A DNA stretch of 64,000 nt from Endomychus coccineus (GCA_958510875.1 OY294067.1:139242046-139306045), one strand, 5' to 3'; positions 42,199 through 54,539 are shown, numbered from the stretch's first letter. Program-made: numbers and translations. The notes: generated by a model from the sequence alone, not told the origin.

Positions 42199-43340
42199 GT
42201 AAGCAGCCTACAGGGCCCTGTCCTTCGTCACTGAAACCGTTATCCTCCTGCTCAGAATCGTCATTGCATAGATCTACTTTTATATCTTTTAAATGCGAGT
42301 TTCCTAAATTTTGATTGTCTTCATTCTGCAATTCGTAAACTAGATTAGAGATTATCTTGGTTACAATACATTTAGATGCCCGTTTAGCGGAAAAGTAATT
42401 TGCAGCATTTGACTGGACGTAATTTCGTTCCCAGACTTTATCACCCACTTTAAATGACACTGATTGTTTTCTCAAATCATAATAATTTTTATATTTCTGT
42501 CTCACCTCATTGAACACATTAGGCAATGATTCAATGTCGGATGCTCTATAAATTTTATTAGAAACGTTTATAATGTCGTTATCTCCTATTTTACGGTAAA
42601 AGTACCCAGAGATAGGAATTTAACATGCAAACATCAAAAATGCAGGACTAAATCCTGTTGAATCATGCTTTGTTAAGCGTAACCCTTGCGTTAATTGAAG
42701 AACTGTGGCCCAGTCCCTCTGATTGTCGTGAATAAATGAAAAAATAGCGGTTATTAAAATCCAATTTACTCTTTCACTATTGTAGACTTGAGGATGATAA
42801 GAAGCATTCAACCAATGTTTCTGAACCTTGTAAAAAAAATTATAAATTGTTTAGACATAAATTATTATCCGACAATAAAACCTGCCACACCCCAAAAGGA
42901 AACTTCATTTTCCAAAAAATTATTAGCAAAGCCAGAGTAGCTTTGGCGCAAGGATAGATGGAAACATATTCAGTGAACAAATCAACTGCAGCCAAAATCT
43001 ACAGATTACCACGTAATGAACGAGATAAAGAACCTAGATATTCGATACTCAACAATTTAATAGGAAAGTCTATATTTTTCATTTGTCCCATTGAACCGTG
43101 CCTTCATACATTGAGAGTGGTGGACAGCACAAATTTTAAAAATTTTTACACATCCGAGTCAATAATACTGTTCCGAAATCCGGTAAAGCGTTCTGGATAA
43201 TCCAGAATGAGCTGCTGTGGGAATACAGTGAAATTGTTCAAATATCCCTGCTCTATTATTATCACTCGGAACAACCAATTTCCATTCTGTTAAATTAGGA
43301 GATCCACTTGTACAGATCATCTCCCTCACTTTGGAGATCA
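42164..43340 (-). pseudogene. Gypsy-1 integrase remnants
   Basis: Minus-strand pieces: catalytic-core traces between 42850 and 43200 in broken frames (GTNEKYRLSY; later FGVWQVLL near the core), then 42620-42811 with NASYHPQVYNSERVNWILIT (the HPQ.N..ER motif carrying the third catalytic residue region) and TKHDSTGFSPAFLMF. The C-terminal domain at 42164-42526 has SFKVGDKVWERNYVQSNAAN and IISNLVYELQNEDNQNLGN, followed by HLKDIKVDL, which is the typical Gypsy integrase tail. Many stops. It would insert the DNA copy into the genome in a live element. Confidence 0.75.
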
Positions 43341-43379
43341 GGCTTATTTGTTACTTCATTCAAGATGCCAATATACCAT

Positions 43380-44031
43380 TCGTCTGGAACGATATCCTGA
43401 TCACTAATCATACTGATATCAGAAACATCTCTAGACAAGTAGTCGGGAACTATCATTTGCCATCCTGGTAGGTGACGTATATCTTAATCAAATTGTGATG
43501 ATTTCAAAGACCATCTACCAAAACGACCAATAGAATTTTTCAGATCATGTAGCCAAGTTAGACTAACATGGTGAGTGTAACATATCACTCTTGTATCTTC
43601 AATTGAACAGCAAAATTTGGATAAGGCAAAAGGAACAAATAATAATTCTCGTTTAGACACTGCGTATTTTCTTTCAGATTTACTAAGAGGCCGACCCGCT
43701 TAAGCTACTGGGTGTTGTATACCGTTATACTCCTGAAAAAGTACAGACCCTACCCTGACATCACTTGCGTCGTTCTGAATGGAAGAACTGGTGCTTTTGT
43801 TAAACGTCGCTTTAATCCAACAAAAGAAGTCTCAGCTTCAGAAGTCTATTTTGGAGTTTGATGTTTCTTCTTGCATTTTACAATATCAGTAATAGGAGCT
43901 GTAAGGGTCGAACAATCATTAATAAATCTACGGTAAAATGAGATTAACTCCAATGGTTGCCGTACCTGAGTGGATCTTGTTGGAGAAGTAAGATTAGTCA
44001 CCACATCAAAATGCTCGCCACTTGGACGCAA
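43380..44031 (-). pseudogene. Gypsy-1 RT connection and RNase H remnants
   Basis: 43846-44031 holds ISFYRRFINDCSTLTAPITD, the RT-RNase H connection. In broken frames below it: SSIQNDASDVRVGSVLFQEY (first RNase H Asp, DAS), PLSKSERKYAVSKRELL (Glu), and ICYTHHVSLTWLHDLKN, then IRHLPGWQMIVPDYLSRDVS with the conserved D(Y/W)LSR. The position directly after the RT box is as expected for Ty3/Gypsy pol. Confidence 0.75.
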
Positions 44032-44570
44032 TCCCTATCAACAATAAAACCCAAAAATTTGAGACAAGATCGGCAAAATTCACATTTTGCAGCATGTTAG
44101 TCTGTTTTATCTGTTCAAATACTTTTTGTAAAACCTGGATATGCAATTCAAAGGTTGATGTGGCGATGATTATGTCGTCTATATACGGAAAAATTACATG
44201 ACTAATACTTTCATCAATCAGAAAATCTATGAGACGTTGCATAGTCGCTGAAGCATTAGTGAACCAAACGGCATTACACAAAATTCATACAGGCCCTTGC
44301 CCGGAATACCAAAGGCGAGTTCATTTGGGTGAATTTTCTTGTGAAGGAACATTCCAAAATGCTTCCTTCAAGTCAGTCTGAAGTTGTAAGATAATTGGCA
44401 CCTTGTAATGTACCCAAAAATGTAGCGGGAGAGGATATGCTTCTCTGGTAGTCAGCTTGTTCAAGTGTCTACTGTCTAAGCATGCTCGATAAGAGTTATC
44501 TTTTTTCTTTACTAAAAGCATAGGGCTTTCATATATTTCTGAATTCAAATGATTTTGTACGGCAGGAGAA
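44006..44570 (-). pseudogene. Gypsy-1 reverse transcriptase remnants
   Basis: 44321-44548: SEIYESPMLLVKKKDNSYRA, CLDSRHLNKLTTREAYPLP, LQTDLKEAFWNVP (first catalytic Asp). 44006-44281: FTNASATMQRLIDFLIDE and FPYIDDIIIATSTFELHI, the YIDD catalytic box. The frame changes between the pieces. Typical Ty3/Gypsy RT. Confidence 0.82.
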
Positions 44571-44759
44571 AAGAGATATTATCTCATCCTAAACGGTTTT
44601 GAATCAGTCACAGTGCAACCAAATTTCGAGAAGATAGTCATTCAAAAAGTTTAATTTTAGGATGAAGTTGTTACTCTTCTAATGTATTCAAAGAATGAAA
44701 ACGGTGAATTGCGAATCGCAGTAACGTTATTAGATCATATTCCAAATAGAATTACTAAA

Positions 44760-45700
44760 GTCAACCTTGATATTGTGATGTTCACAAAATCAATTCCTAG
44801 AATTAAAGCTTGTTGTATAGATGGCCTGTAGGCTTCGCTTGCACGTTTTTTGACCTGCACTTTTTACAAAATGGTTTGACGATGTTAGGGGCTCCACAAA
44901 CAAAACAGAAAATTCTTTTAGGTTCCGAGCTAGATGTATATTTGTGACCTTGTGAATCATATTTCCAACAAACGACAGAAGGAAAAATGTATAAAGCACT
45001 AACTTGAATGGTAGAATTCCGCGGATAGCTAATCTTGAAAAATCTTGCCTTCCGGATGGATTTCGCGTCACAATAGCACGACGTTTCGCCATCCATTACA
45101 GGTGGCATCTCCAGGGCCGGCTTGCGGCTTAAGCCGGAACTGAGAAGCACTAACTGTAGTTTCGAATCTTGCTTTCTCTGTTCTAGTTTCTCTGTTAGAA
45201 CGGAATTTGATATCTTTGATTTGGCTACAATTTACGCTCAATTCATTTAAGGGAGTAATGTTATCTAAAATAAATGCATTTAAAATGTGAGGTTGTAAAT
45301 TCGACATCACCTGTTATAATCTGGTTTCCTCGTCAGGGCAAACTTTCAATATGAAAAACTGTTTTTCAACTGATGCAATGTACAAACTGCACTTCTCACC
45401 AGGAAGACGCTTTCCGTTCCTAATTCTATTCCAAATACCAAAGTCAAGGTATTTTAGTGAAATTTACAATTTTAAAACTTCTACTAACTGCAAGTTTATC
45501 TTTAAGAGTGTTATCGCTTGTAGTTCCTAGGTTAAGTCGGTTGATTTGAGAAGATAAATGATTAAGCCTAGATTCAGTTCGTCTAGCATTGTCACCCGGT
45601 TCACCTTGATACCTCTTTGATATCTTTTGAGGATTCCGATATTTCCGGAATACCTTCCGCAAATGGAAATTCATCATTGACTGGAGTCAAACTCCGGTCA
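44760..45700 (-). pseudogene. Gypsy-1 gag end and protease remnants
   Basis: 44803-45150 contains VCWKYDSQGHKYTSS and IFCFVCGAPNIVKPFCKKC, two decayed zinc knuckles of gag. Past them, RPSIQQALILGIDF in a broken frame resembles the end of an aspartic protease. Frames at 45068-45310 and 45444-45677 (RKYRNPQKISKRYQGEPGDN) would be gag; no further motif recognised. Confidence 0.6.
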
Positions 45701-45995
45701 TGTTGTTCCCGAAGTGAACAGCTTCTCTAAAGCTTACGTTTGACAACAGATTGACCGCAAGTAGATAGTTCGTAAGTTAACTTTTAAGTTTTCAAAACGT
45801 TAGACTTCATAATTGACAAAAATTCTACTAATTCGGTAATATGATATAAAGATAATTCCGGTGCAACTCATGTAAATTAAATGAATGTCAGAGATGATAA
45901 AAATTATAGAAAAAAACAATTTTTCCTTTGTTCTCTATATATTTTCCCCTTTTAACCATGAACAATATTCTAAGACACGTTAATATGGGCGACTC

Positions 45996-46633
45996 TGTAA
46001 GGTTTCGAAGGAACCTTTTGTGTCTCTAATGCCCCAACTAGCAGGGTAATAAGTAACCTAAGGGCTCTCAATGAAACTAATCTTTCCATTCTTGATTAAA
46101 TAGAACTGCCGTTTTTGAGCGCCAACTGCTTTACGAAAAGATAGGAAAGAGTCTTCAATCAAGAATTTCCAGTATTACGAGGTTGATTAATTTTAATGAT
46201 TATATAAAAGGAAATAAAAACAGGTTTTGACTTGATTTGATTTAATTCCTCTAGGGAATTATAATAGAGAACAAAATTATTCTGATATACAAAGGAACCT
46301 GATTTAAAATTAACAAAGAATGATGCTTAAGAAACAAATTGTCAAATAAATTAGAGTTCTAATAATTTGATTAAATTAAATTGAGATTACAGGTTTTTAT
46401 GAAACAAAATTAAATCTTGAATCAAAAGTTTGAATTAAGGAAATTAATTTGAGTTGATAACAATACTTTTAGAAAGACATCATAAACGGCTGATCATGAA
46501 AATTTGGTTATTGCAACTAAGAAATTGTTACCGTTTTTGAAACTTGGATGAGCGTAGTGGAAGTGCTTTGCCACGAATCCTTCGACAACACGGCACGGAA
46601 AAATGGTGGAGACGTCTCGATCGTTTAAGCTCT
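45996..46633 (-). repeat. Gypsy-1 5' LTR, lower part
   Basis: From tgtaaggtttcgaaggaacc to the Gypsy-2 insertion point at ...cgatcgtttaagctct. It matches 38054-38682 with about 85-90% identity by eye. The rest of this LTR lies at 56774-57810. Just outside (minus strand) gagtcgcccatattaac may be the primer-binding site. Confidence 0.85.
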
Positions 46634-47237
46634 TGCGATATACGAATTATATCCAATTTACCTAAATGCTGAGAAATCCGTATATAAAGAAGATTCCTTA
46701 AATTTACCAATTGTTTGTTATACAAAACAATTTGTTAACCTAGCTGTTTATAAATATATTGATCTACTTAGTATATTATCATTGTTGGAACAATAACCAG
46801 GTCGATGAATATAATGCAATACCTTGAAATAATTCAACAGGTCAGATATTATATCACGTATATTACAGATACGTCATATTTGACCGAGTTAGGAAGTGGT
46901 ATAATACGTATTGGGAGGAGATGAACGAGTAGTATTATCCGAGATGTTATCCAGGTATTACCTGAGTATTAATCAAGTATTACACATGTATTAAGTAGCA
47001 TGGAAGTAGTGACTTTCCTTGATGGCACTACGTTTAAGTTGTATCTTTAGGTACTATTGAGGATGTACCTACAGTAAATATATACAACCCTTTTATATAA
47101 GAATGTGTATCATTCCCGTCAAAGCATACTTCCACTAACCCCTAAAGATGCTCAACCAACCTCCAGTTTCTTCACAACGAACCCAAGGCCCTTAGACATT
47201 ACAGGGCCATCCCTACCAAAAATCAGGAGATATCACA
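46634..47237 (+). repeat. Gypsy-2 5' LTR
   Basis: 604 bp, tgcgatatacgaattatatc to gagatatcaca. A near-identical copy is at 56161-56773 (about 95% by eye). Includes tattaagtagcatggaagta and tacaacccttttatataaga. Confidence 0.88.
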
Positions 47238-47532
47238 CGGCGACCGTGACAGTTAGTGCCCTCCTGGTACTGGACATCGTAGGAGAAAAGGGGTAAGTCC
47301 AAATTATTTAAATTCTGGAATTTGAAGAAAAAAAACTTGGGGAACGCAACTGCAAAGGAAGAGTTGGTGGATATTCAAGCTACAAATTGGGTATGATGAC
47401 CTGTGTAGCAGTCATTTTAATAATAATATATATGATGCAAAGACTATTGAACAAGGGGATAAATAAGAGGATTCCAGAGGAGATTCGGGAAAGCCAGCCT
47501 ACGATTGTTTAGTAAACAGGAAAATGTGAGTA

Positions 47533-48075
47533 ATGAGTGCTATTGAAAATTTTAAAAACATTTATGAAGAGTTAAGAGTAGTTAATAAGAATCTAGGTGA
47601 AGACAATAATAATAGAAAAACAGATTTAGCTAACGAATATGAAGTTGAGTGAATTAAGTAACATAGTTGAGAATTTCAGAAATGAAAGAGGGATACTTAA
47701 CCAAGAACGACAGGGACCAAGTACTGTACTGGAATTGAAAAAAAACGTAAGCGCCATAGAAGCTTCAATCGAAATAATTTCGATAACTTTAAATGAAAGA
47801 AAATTACATATTGGTTCAGTTGTTCAACAGTTAAATATGACAGAGAAATTTGATTTACGTACAGCAGCTTCATTGCTTCCTGTAATGAATGGTAGTGACG
47901 ATGTCCCATTGAATTATACAGCGACATGTTGGATGATGCAGGGAAAGTACTTCTTGTGAATTATGCACTCAAGACCAGGCTCAGTCAGAGCTCAAAAGTG
48001 CGGCTCCGAAAAAACTACGATACAGTAGAGGAGCTAGTTCAAGATGTGGAAACACATCTTTTATATTTAGTACAC
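47533..48075 (+). pseudogene. Gypsy-2 gag remnants
   Basis: Opens MSAIENFKNIYEELRVVNKN at 47533 and breaks after about 35 codons. Further frames: 47639-47959 with EASIEIISITLNERKLHIGS and TEKFDLRTAASLLPVMNGSD, then 47926-48075 with LLVNYALKTRLSQSSKVRLR and YDTVEELVQDVETHLL. This order matches the gag of insect gypsy-group elements. The protein would form the particle core. After VETHLL the sequence jumps into pol (SSDGITSDP), showing a large deletion that removed protease and most RT. Confidence 0.72.
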
Positions 48076-48744
48076 TTGATTTCCTCAGATGGGATTACTT
48101 CCGATCCAGAGAAAATCAGTGTAATCAAACGGTACCCAGTACCGCAGGATGCTTGAGGTGCAAAACGCCTCGTAGCATTTGCAAATTACTATAGAAAGTG
48201 TATTTCAAATTTCGCAAAAATCGCAAATCCTTCAAGTTTTTTAGCAAGCAAAAATACTTCTTTTAATTGGGACAATGTTAAGAATGAATTCAAAATCAGC
48301 CCTAATAAAGGTGCCAATCCTGGAATATCCAAGGTTCGGAAAGGAAGATAGATTCATTTTGAGATGCGATGCATCTGGATACGCAATAGGGGCCGTGCTA
48401 TCTAACGATGATGACAAACCTGTAGCGTATGCAAACAGAGCATTAAATAGAGCAGAGAGAAATTATTGTACTACCGATAACGTTTTGTTAAAATTTCTGT
48501 CAGACGAAGAATTTAATAAGTTAAAAAGAATAGAAAGTGTAGAAAATAATTTAAATAATTCTCTTTATTATGAAGAAGATAAAAAGATAATCTTCGCGCG
48601 ACTACATCTTCGATCGACATTATATCTAAGAGCATTGTTGAAAAGTGTAGACAACTTGTGTAAAGATTTCAATATTGCACAAATTTGCATTTTAAGAAAC
48701 GAAAATAAGGAGCTAACACCCGCGATAAATAACGAAATGAAATA
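48076..48744 (+). pseudogene. Gypsy-2 pol: RT end, RNase H and connecting region
   Basis: 48076-48156: HLISSDGITSDPEKISVIKR, the RT thumb. After a stop: LVAFANYYRKCISNFAKIAN. 48275-48480: RFILRCDASGYAIGAVLSND (first RNase H Asp) and PVAYANRALNRAERNYCTTD. At this point the frame runs straight into the post-RNase H segment (YYEEDKKIIFARLHLRSTLY; SVDNLCKDFNIAQICILRNE), so the rest of RNase H is deleted. The RT catalytic box is missing altogether. Confidence 0.75.
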
Positions 48745-48774
48745 ACGGGTGGCTACCGGTATAGAATTTAAATA

Positions 48775-49000
48775 ATAACAGTAAATGTAATAAACGATGA
48801 GACTCCAATGGAAGATAGAGAAAGGAGACAATTAATTTTAAATGATTTTCATACATTGACATTGGGAGGACACGCAGGAATGAACCGCATGTTCAATAAC
48901 ATAAAGACAGTTTATTTTTGGCAAGGTCTAAGAAGAGACATACAGACATTTATAAAGCGTATAACGAAGCTCAAAAATAATTCTAGATTATCAAATAAGG
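48775..49000 (+). pseudogene. Gypsy-2 integrase N-terminal zinc-binding region
   Basis: MEDRERRQLILNDFHTLTLG continues GGHAGMNRMFNNIKTVYFWQ and GLRRDIQTFIKRITK: the His pair of the HHCC domain is present, but the Cys pair that should follow KR is lost (ITKLK). The frame then enters the insertion at about 49005. Confidence 0.75.
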
Positions 49001-49004
49001 AAAA

Positions 49005-50756
49005 GGAGCAATTGTTCGTAAAGTCAGAATAAATATTTCATATCATTTCAAAACATGCAAAATGAAATATTATTGAATAATTCCGAATAATTATATTATT
49101 GTAAGGTTGTTTGAGTAATTTAGCACCGAAATTATCTAGTTCATATTTCGGATAATTCAGGATTGATTCATTTAACGCCTGAATTAATCGATACGTTAGA
49201 TTAGTCAGTTAGATCGTGTGAAAATTCCGTACCCTCTTCTAGCATGTTTCGGAAGATGCGCCGATTATGTAAATTCTAGTGATGTATTTGAGTCACGGTA
49301 GAGGGAATATCCCTCCACAGAATCCCTTTTCATGATACCCGGAGGGGAATAAGGTATTTGAACCAGATCGCAGCCTAAGAACAACACTTCTAACTTCGAC
49401 TTTTGACTTCTAACTTTGACTTTTGACTCCAACTTTGACTTTTCCGATTCACGTTTGAATTTCAAAAAGAAAGTAACAGAAGTACTACCGAAAGTAAAAA
49501 TTAATCCTGATTAATCAAGATTGAATTAAGGTGAGATTTTGAACCGCATAATACCAGTATATATCACCACTTGCTTATATTATAGCGGAAACTGTTCTGA
49601 ATTCATTCCTTGTGACTGCGCCGTGGCATTATTTGTAGAAATAATCACATAAATTGTTTGAATTATCCGAAGTAGATTTATTCTGGCTCTATCTATACCT
49701 CGTTTACCGATGATAATTATATTGAATGAACTATACACTGAACTGTGCATATCCGGAAAGAACAGAAGGATGTAGATGAGCTACCGGCTGTTGCTGCACA
49801 CTGTGCATATCCGAAAGTAGGAACTGCAGGTCAAATTGTGTTTGTGGATCACAGTACTCAGTTGTACGCTGTGCATATCCGGAAATTACGGAGTACTGTT
49901 GATTGAGATATCAATAGTTTTTGCACACTGTGCATATCCGGGAGTGAGAGCTATAGACATCCTTTGCATGAATGAAATTGAAAGGCCTGACACTACTTTG
50001 CAATCACCGTGTTAAAAGGATTCCGTGTACTAACTTAGAATAGAGCACAATCAATTGAAGTACATAATCATATTCTGTAATTGTTTGAACCATAAATAAC
50101 TAGATGATGTGCGGTTGCGGGAGCGAGTATTGATAGCCGAACGGAAACCGTTTCCACCCGTTTCACCTGCACTGCTTCTTACCGCTTTGATTAGTACCTA
50201 GTAGAAAGTACCGCACGAATGTATACTAGTTGTTTGTTTGCTTTGCTTTATAAAATATCTGTAAATAACATATACATAATTTGCTATAACCGCTTGCCGT
50301 AAAGAGTTTCGTTGCATTCTCTCCGAAAGATTCAACGATTACATAATTATGTTGTTGACTATTCAGTCACCAGTGTTATCATTGTGATTGTTTCAATAAA
50401 GTCAACAGTGGAAAAAGTGGTCTTATTGCGTGGAAGTGAAACCTCTGCTAACATCAACTTATGAAAGACATTATAACCGTTCACGCATTCGGTTATAATT
50501 AAAACGTGTAATTCAATGCAAATCATTTTGCCCTGTCAAATGCGGCACCTGGTTATATTCTTCACTGACGCTATCCCGGGACAAGGCAATCTTTAGACAA
50601 CACCGTGACGGCTTTGTTAGGAGGGTCCTAGCAGAAACCCTCGAGGAGGAGTAAATCTTTAACAAAAATCTGGCGCCCGAGAAATAAAATTTATTCCGTA
50701 GTAAGTATTCAACGCCAGAGTGGCAATGTACGTCACAAGCGATGCGATGACTGTTA
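49005..50756 (+). mobile_element. Insertion inside Gypsy-2 integrase, LTR-like with PBS
   Basis: 1.75 kb without coding content that separates the HHCC part of the integrase from its core. Near its right side are AATAAA (tttcaataaagtc at ~50392), a possible LTR end aacaaaaa and tggcgcccgag at 50672-50682, a typical primer-binding site. 49743-49945 holds four copies of a 14-bp motif. So it is probably a solo LTR plus leader of another LTR element; exact ends not resolved. Confidence 0.45.
49743..49945 (+). repeat. Four spaced copies of ctgtgcatatccgg
   Basis: Copies (one with a base change) start near 49743, 49801, 49869 and 49928, spaced 58, 68 and 59 bases, with unrelated DNA between. The regular spacing of a conserved short motif in a putative LTR suggests protein-binding sites. 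Confidence 0.7.
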
Positions 50757-51345
50757 AAGGTTTAAAGATTCAATTCCAGCAGAGGAACCTTTGATGATGA
50801 CTACGACAGCATTCACAGCATTGGAGAAAGTATTCCTTGATTTGATGGGCCCAATAGGCAACGAGGTTACGATCGATACATACTTACAGTGTGTGTTAAG
50901 TGAGTTTGTCGAAGCTTAACCAATCCAAAACAAAGAAGCTAATACATTCGCGAAGGCATTTGTCACTATCTTTGTTCTGCGATATGGAATTCCGAGAGAA
51001 GTAGTACACGACCAAGGGACAGAGTTTTTGTCGGAGGTATTTGTAGAGTCATGTAAAATACTAGGTGTAAAACAGATGACATCTACCGCATACCACTACG
51101 AAACTCTGGGGGCTCTGGAAAACTCCCACAAGCACCTAGGCGTATATTTGCTAATGCAGGTTGCAAAATATAACGACTCATGGACCGAATGGGTTTCATT
51201 CTGGTGTCTTGCTTACAACAATACAATACATACGGAAACAAAATACAAGCCGCACGATCTTGTGTTCGGAAGACCTTGTATTTTACAGTCGAATATCACA
51301 AAGTTCTGTGTACAATTTCAAAAATTATCCAATCGAATTAAAATA
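50757..51345 (+). pseudogene. Gypsy-2 integrase catalytic core
   Basis: Reading from IPAEEPLMMTTTAFTALEKV, then FLDLMGPIGNEVTIDTYLQC: the core's first Asp lies in LDLMGP. Stop in the middle. Then YGIPREVVHDQGTEFLSEVF with the second Asp (HDQG), TSTAYHYETLGALENSHKHL where the third catalytic Glu sits (ALENSH), and WVSFWCLAYNNTIHTETKYK with PHDLVFGR. A BEL element interrupts after about 51359. Catalytic residues remain visible, but stops make it inactive. Confidence 0.8.
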
Positions 51346-51359
51346 TCGATTTCAACAAG

Positions 51360-51772
51360 TGTTACTGCTTCACCCTGTATGTTGTACTGTCTGTTCTTCA
51401 TTTATATTATTCTTATTAGAATTCTTTTAAGTTCCGGATTTGTTAAGCAACGTATTTTTCCTTCCAATTGATATCGTGAGATATGCTGAACATGTGTGGA
51501 GTGTTACCGGGAAGAAGGTGACCGCGATGAATGACAGAAAAAAGATCTCACTTCTGAACTCGCGTGGCATGCATCTTTTGATTCTGGCTCTGCTGTAAAC
51601 TTGTAATTAGTGATCAACATTTATAACAAGTTTTTATCATCTATCCCTAGTAGTGGTCAGGCAAAGAAGTCCACCTGGCAAGGTAAGGTAAACCTCATTC
51701 TCCAGCATTCCTATAAATTGTCTCAAATCAACAAAGGTCTTTCGAATAATTTGAAACCTTCAATTAGTAACA
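51360..51772 (+). repeat. BEL 5' LTR and adjoining PBS
   Basis: 413 bp. Contains accgggaagaaggtgaccgc and atcatctatccctagtag. Partner 55430-55776 lacks ~68 bases of it near the end. The PBS is 51773-51791. Confidence 0.88.
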
Positions 51773-52073
51773 TTGGTCCTTTCGTAGCCGGATCTTTTCG
51801 TTTGCTTTAACAAATCTCTAATCAATTAATATATTAATGTCATAGATCAATTTTCAAAAATCTCTCGCCGAATCTCTGTACTCACACAAAAAACAAGTGT
51901 GTCAAAGTATGAAACCTATCAAGTATTTTATCGCTGATGTAGTGTTCTCGCGAAATCGTCTCCTTATCTCATATTATTCTGATTACTTCTCATCTCTGTC
52001 GTTTTCAGAATTCAACGGAATATCTTATCGTTTGCTATCGTTTTTTCCTATTTATTTGTAGCATATTCATATT

Positions 52074-53215
52074 ATGATGGGCTCTAGCAATAAACTTAAG
52101 CAATCTAAATCCTCGCATCAACTTCAGATTGATCATGTTGAGAAGATACTGGTACTGGCTCAATCTGCTGTTACTGATCAAAGTTTACACATCGAATTTA
52201 AATTGCGCTATGGTGTTTTGGAAGAAATTCATGAAAAATTTCAAGAATTACATGCCGTTATTGTCAACGTCCGAAAATCCTGATTTTGAAACTGAAAAGT
52301 TAATCAGAAGTTCTATCAGTGATCTTTATTTTACGACTAAAACAATTTATTTATAGAACCCGTTGTTCATTCAAATTCAACGCAAAATGTTAAGCTACCA
52401 AAAATTTCACTTCCTACCCTTAATAGAAATTACAAAGATTGGCCCACATTCTTTGATATGTTCAATAGTCTCTTATCACAAAAATACTACTTTGTCAGAA
52501 ATTGAGAAGTTCAATATCTATTGAGTTCTATCTCTTCTCATGCCTTAAGCATTCTGAAAGGTATCTCATTGAGGGTTCAAAATTATGAAATAGCTTTCAG
52601 ACCATTAAATGATAGATTTTTAGCTAATTCGTGCTGGCAAGAGATTGTCAACGCACCAAAACTTACTACTGACTCAGTAGTCGGCCTTCGCAAATTACTT
52701 GAAATATTCTCTGAGAACTTAGCTGCTTTAAACAATTTGTATTTGCCTACAGAACAGTGAGATTTCATAATGTTCCATCTTTTATTGCAAAAATTAGATA
52801 CACCGACTATTAGACGTTTTGAATTACAACAATGTTCAACGGATATTCCCTCATTTCATAATTTGCAAATTTTCTATTTAATCAGTGCACTGCACTTGAA
52901 TCTGTAGCTTTCTCTACTATTCCAAAATGCAATCTTGTCTTTCCTGCTGAGAAACCAAATTCGAATATATTTTCGCAAAATAAACGAAGCTCATCATTTA
53001 TTGCTCATTCAAGCAAATCTTCTCACAATATTTATAAATGCCCCTCATTTCTTGATAAATCTCCCGCTGATTTATTCCAAATTGTTAAAGAGAAAAGGTG
53101 GTGTACAAATTGTCTTCATTCGGGACATTTGATATATCTCTGTTCTTTCAATTTAACTTGTCGCATATGCCATGGAAAACATCATACTTTACTGTATTTT
53201 ACATGTTCGAATGAA
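52074..53215 (+). pseudogene. BEL gag remnants with zinc knuckle
   Basis: 52074-52283 is the N-terminal gag helix region (VEKILVLAQSAVTDQS). In a new frame at 52390-52500: LPKISLPTLNRNYKDWPTFF with DMFNSLL, the BEL gag signature (DUF1759 type). 52521-52760 continues with SSHALSILKGISLRVQNYEI and FLANSCWQEIVNAPKL. Near 53095: WCTNCLHSGHLIYLCSF, a good C-x2-C-x4-H-x4-C knuckle, then CRICHGKHHTLLYF where the last Cys is lost. Broken into at least four frames. Confidence 0.78.
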
Positions 53216-53279
53216 TTTCCTAGTAAAATGGTTACTTCTAATTTGAATAATGTAAGCTCAATTAATACTCAGTGACTCA

Positions 53280-53738
53280 CAAACAAATATAATTATGCAA
53301 CGATGTATGAATGAGTTGGGACTTAGAGACTCTAAATCAACTTTGTCTATTTTTGGTATTGGCGAAAACTCTTTCACTTCATCAAGTAGTGTTGTATTCA
53401 CCATTCGACCAGTAGATAAAGTTAACCGCTCGTTCACATTTGATACTGTTGTGGTGCTACCAAGAATTTGTTCTCATTTGCCTTCGACTTATATAGCCTC
53501 TGAGAATTGGAGCCTTATGTCAAACATTCAACTAGGTGATCCTAAATTCAATACATCAGATCCCATTGATTTGTTGCTTGGTGCTGACATATTTCCATTA
53601 ATTTTGAAACAAGGTCATTTGCAAAGGATTAGCTTTGAACCAACGGCTCTTGAGACAGTGTTTGGTTGGATACTGATGGGGAGAATTCAACATTCTTCTC
53701 CGATTGTGAACTCATTATATGTAACTTCGGATTCGTGA
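53280..53738 (+). pseudogene. BEL protease region
   Basis: The frame at 53295-53738 has CMNELGLRDSKSTLSIFGIG, FTIRPVDKVNRSFTFDTVVV and IDLLLGADIFPLILKQG, then FGWILMGRI. This is the C-terminal side of BEL/Pao protease and its link to RT. The part with the catalytic DSG should lie just before 53295, but only LTQ..INTQ-like codons and a stop are present there. Confidence 0.7.
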
Positions 53739-53859
53739 CTGGAATCTACACTCTAATCATTCTGGGAGATTGAAGAAGTACTTACGACTCAACACCTTCC
53801 CCCAGAAGAGCTGAAGTGTGAGCAACATTTCATTGAAAATTATTCTCACGATGTGTCAG

Positions 53860-54520
53860 GTCGTTAGATTGTAGCGCTACCTTTCAGAGATTGTGAGCCC
53901 TCATATTTTGGTGATACATACTCCATGAGTTTACGTCGATTTCTGTCTTTAGAGAGGCGTCTTCTTCAATCACCTGCTCTTTATAAAAGCAATTGTGAAT
54001 TTATGAAGGATTATGAAGATTCAGGTTACTTATCTGTTGTATCTTCAGCTGCTTTGTCAGAAAATGCTCATTATATTCCTCATCACTGGGTCTCGAATCC
54101 AAATAGTATATCTACGAATATGAGAGTTGTCTACGATCCTTCAGCCAAAGTTCCTAAGCATGCATCTTTAAATGATACCCTACTCATAGGTCTCAAATTA
54201 CAAAAGGATATAATCTTCATTTTATTACTATTTCGAACACACGAATTTGTATTTACAGCAGATATAAAATAAATAAACAGCCAAATTTTGGCTCATCACA
54301 AGCATAGACATTTTCAAAGGATTCTTTGGAGATTTTCATCCACAGATTCTATAAAGGTGTACCAATTGATTACCGTTACCTACGGTGTAGCTTTAGCACC
54401 TTATGTTTCGCTAAAAACACTGAAACATTTGCCCTTGGATGAGCATGATTATTTCCCCAGAACTTCGAAAATTTTATTATCTGACGTTTATGTTGATGAT
54501 ATATCTACATGAAGTGCAAG
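53860..54520 (+). pseudogene. BEL reverse transcriptase
   Basis: 53925-54272: MSLRRFLSLERRLLQSPALY, ENAHYIPHHWVSNPN, MRVVYDPSAKVPKHASLND and KDIIFILLLFRTHEFVFTAD (first catalytic Asp). After a stop, 54288-54512: FQRILWRFSSTDSIKVYQLI and LLSDVYVDDIS, the YVDD catalytic box. Typical of BEL/Pao; frameshifts after VDD. Confidence 0.82.
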
Positions 54521-54539
54521 TACTTCAAACTGAACTCAT

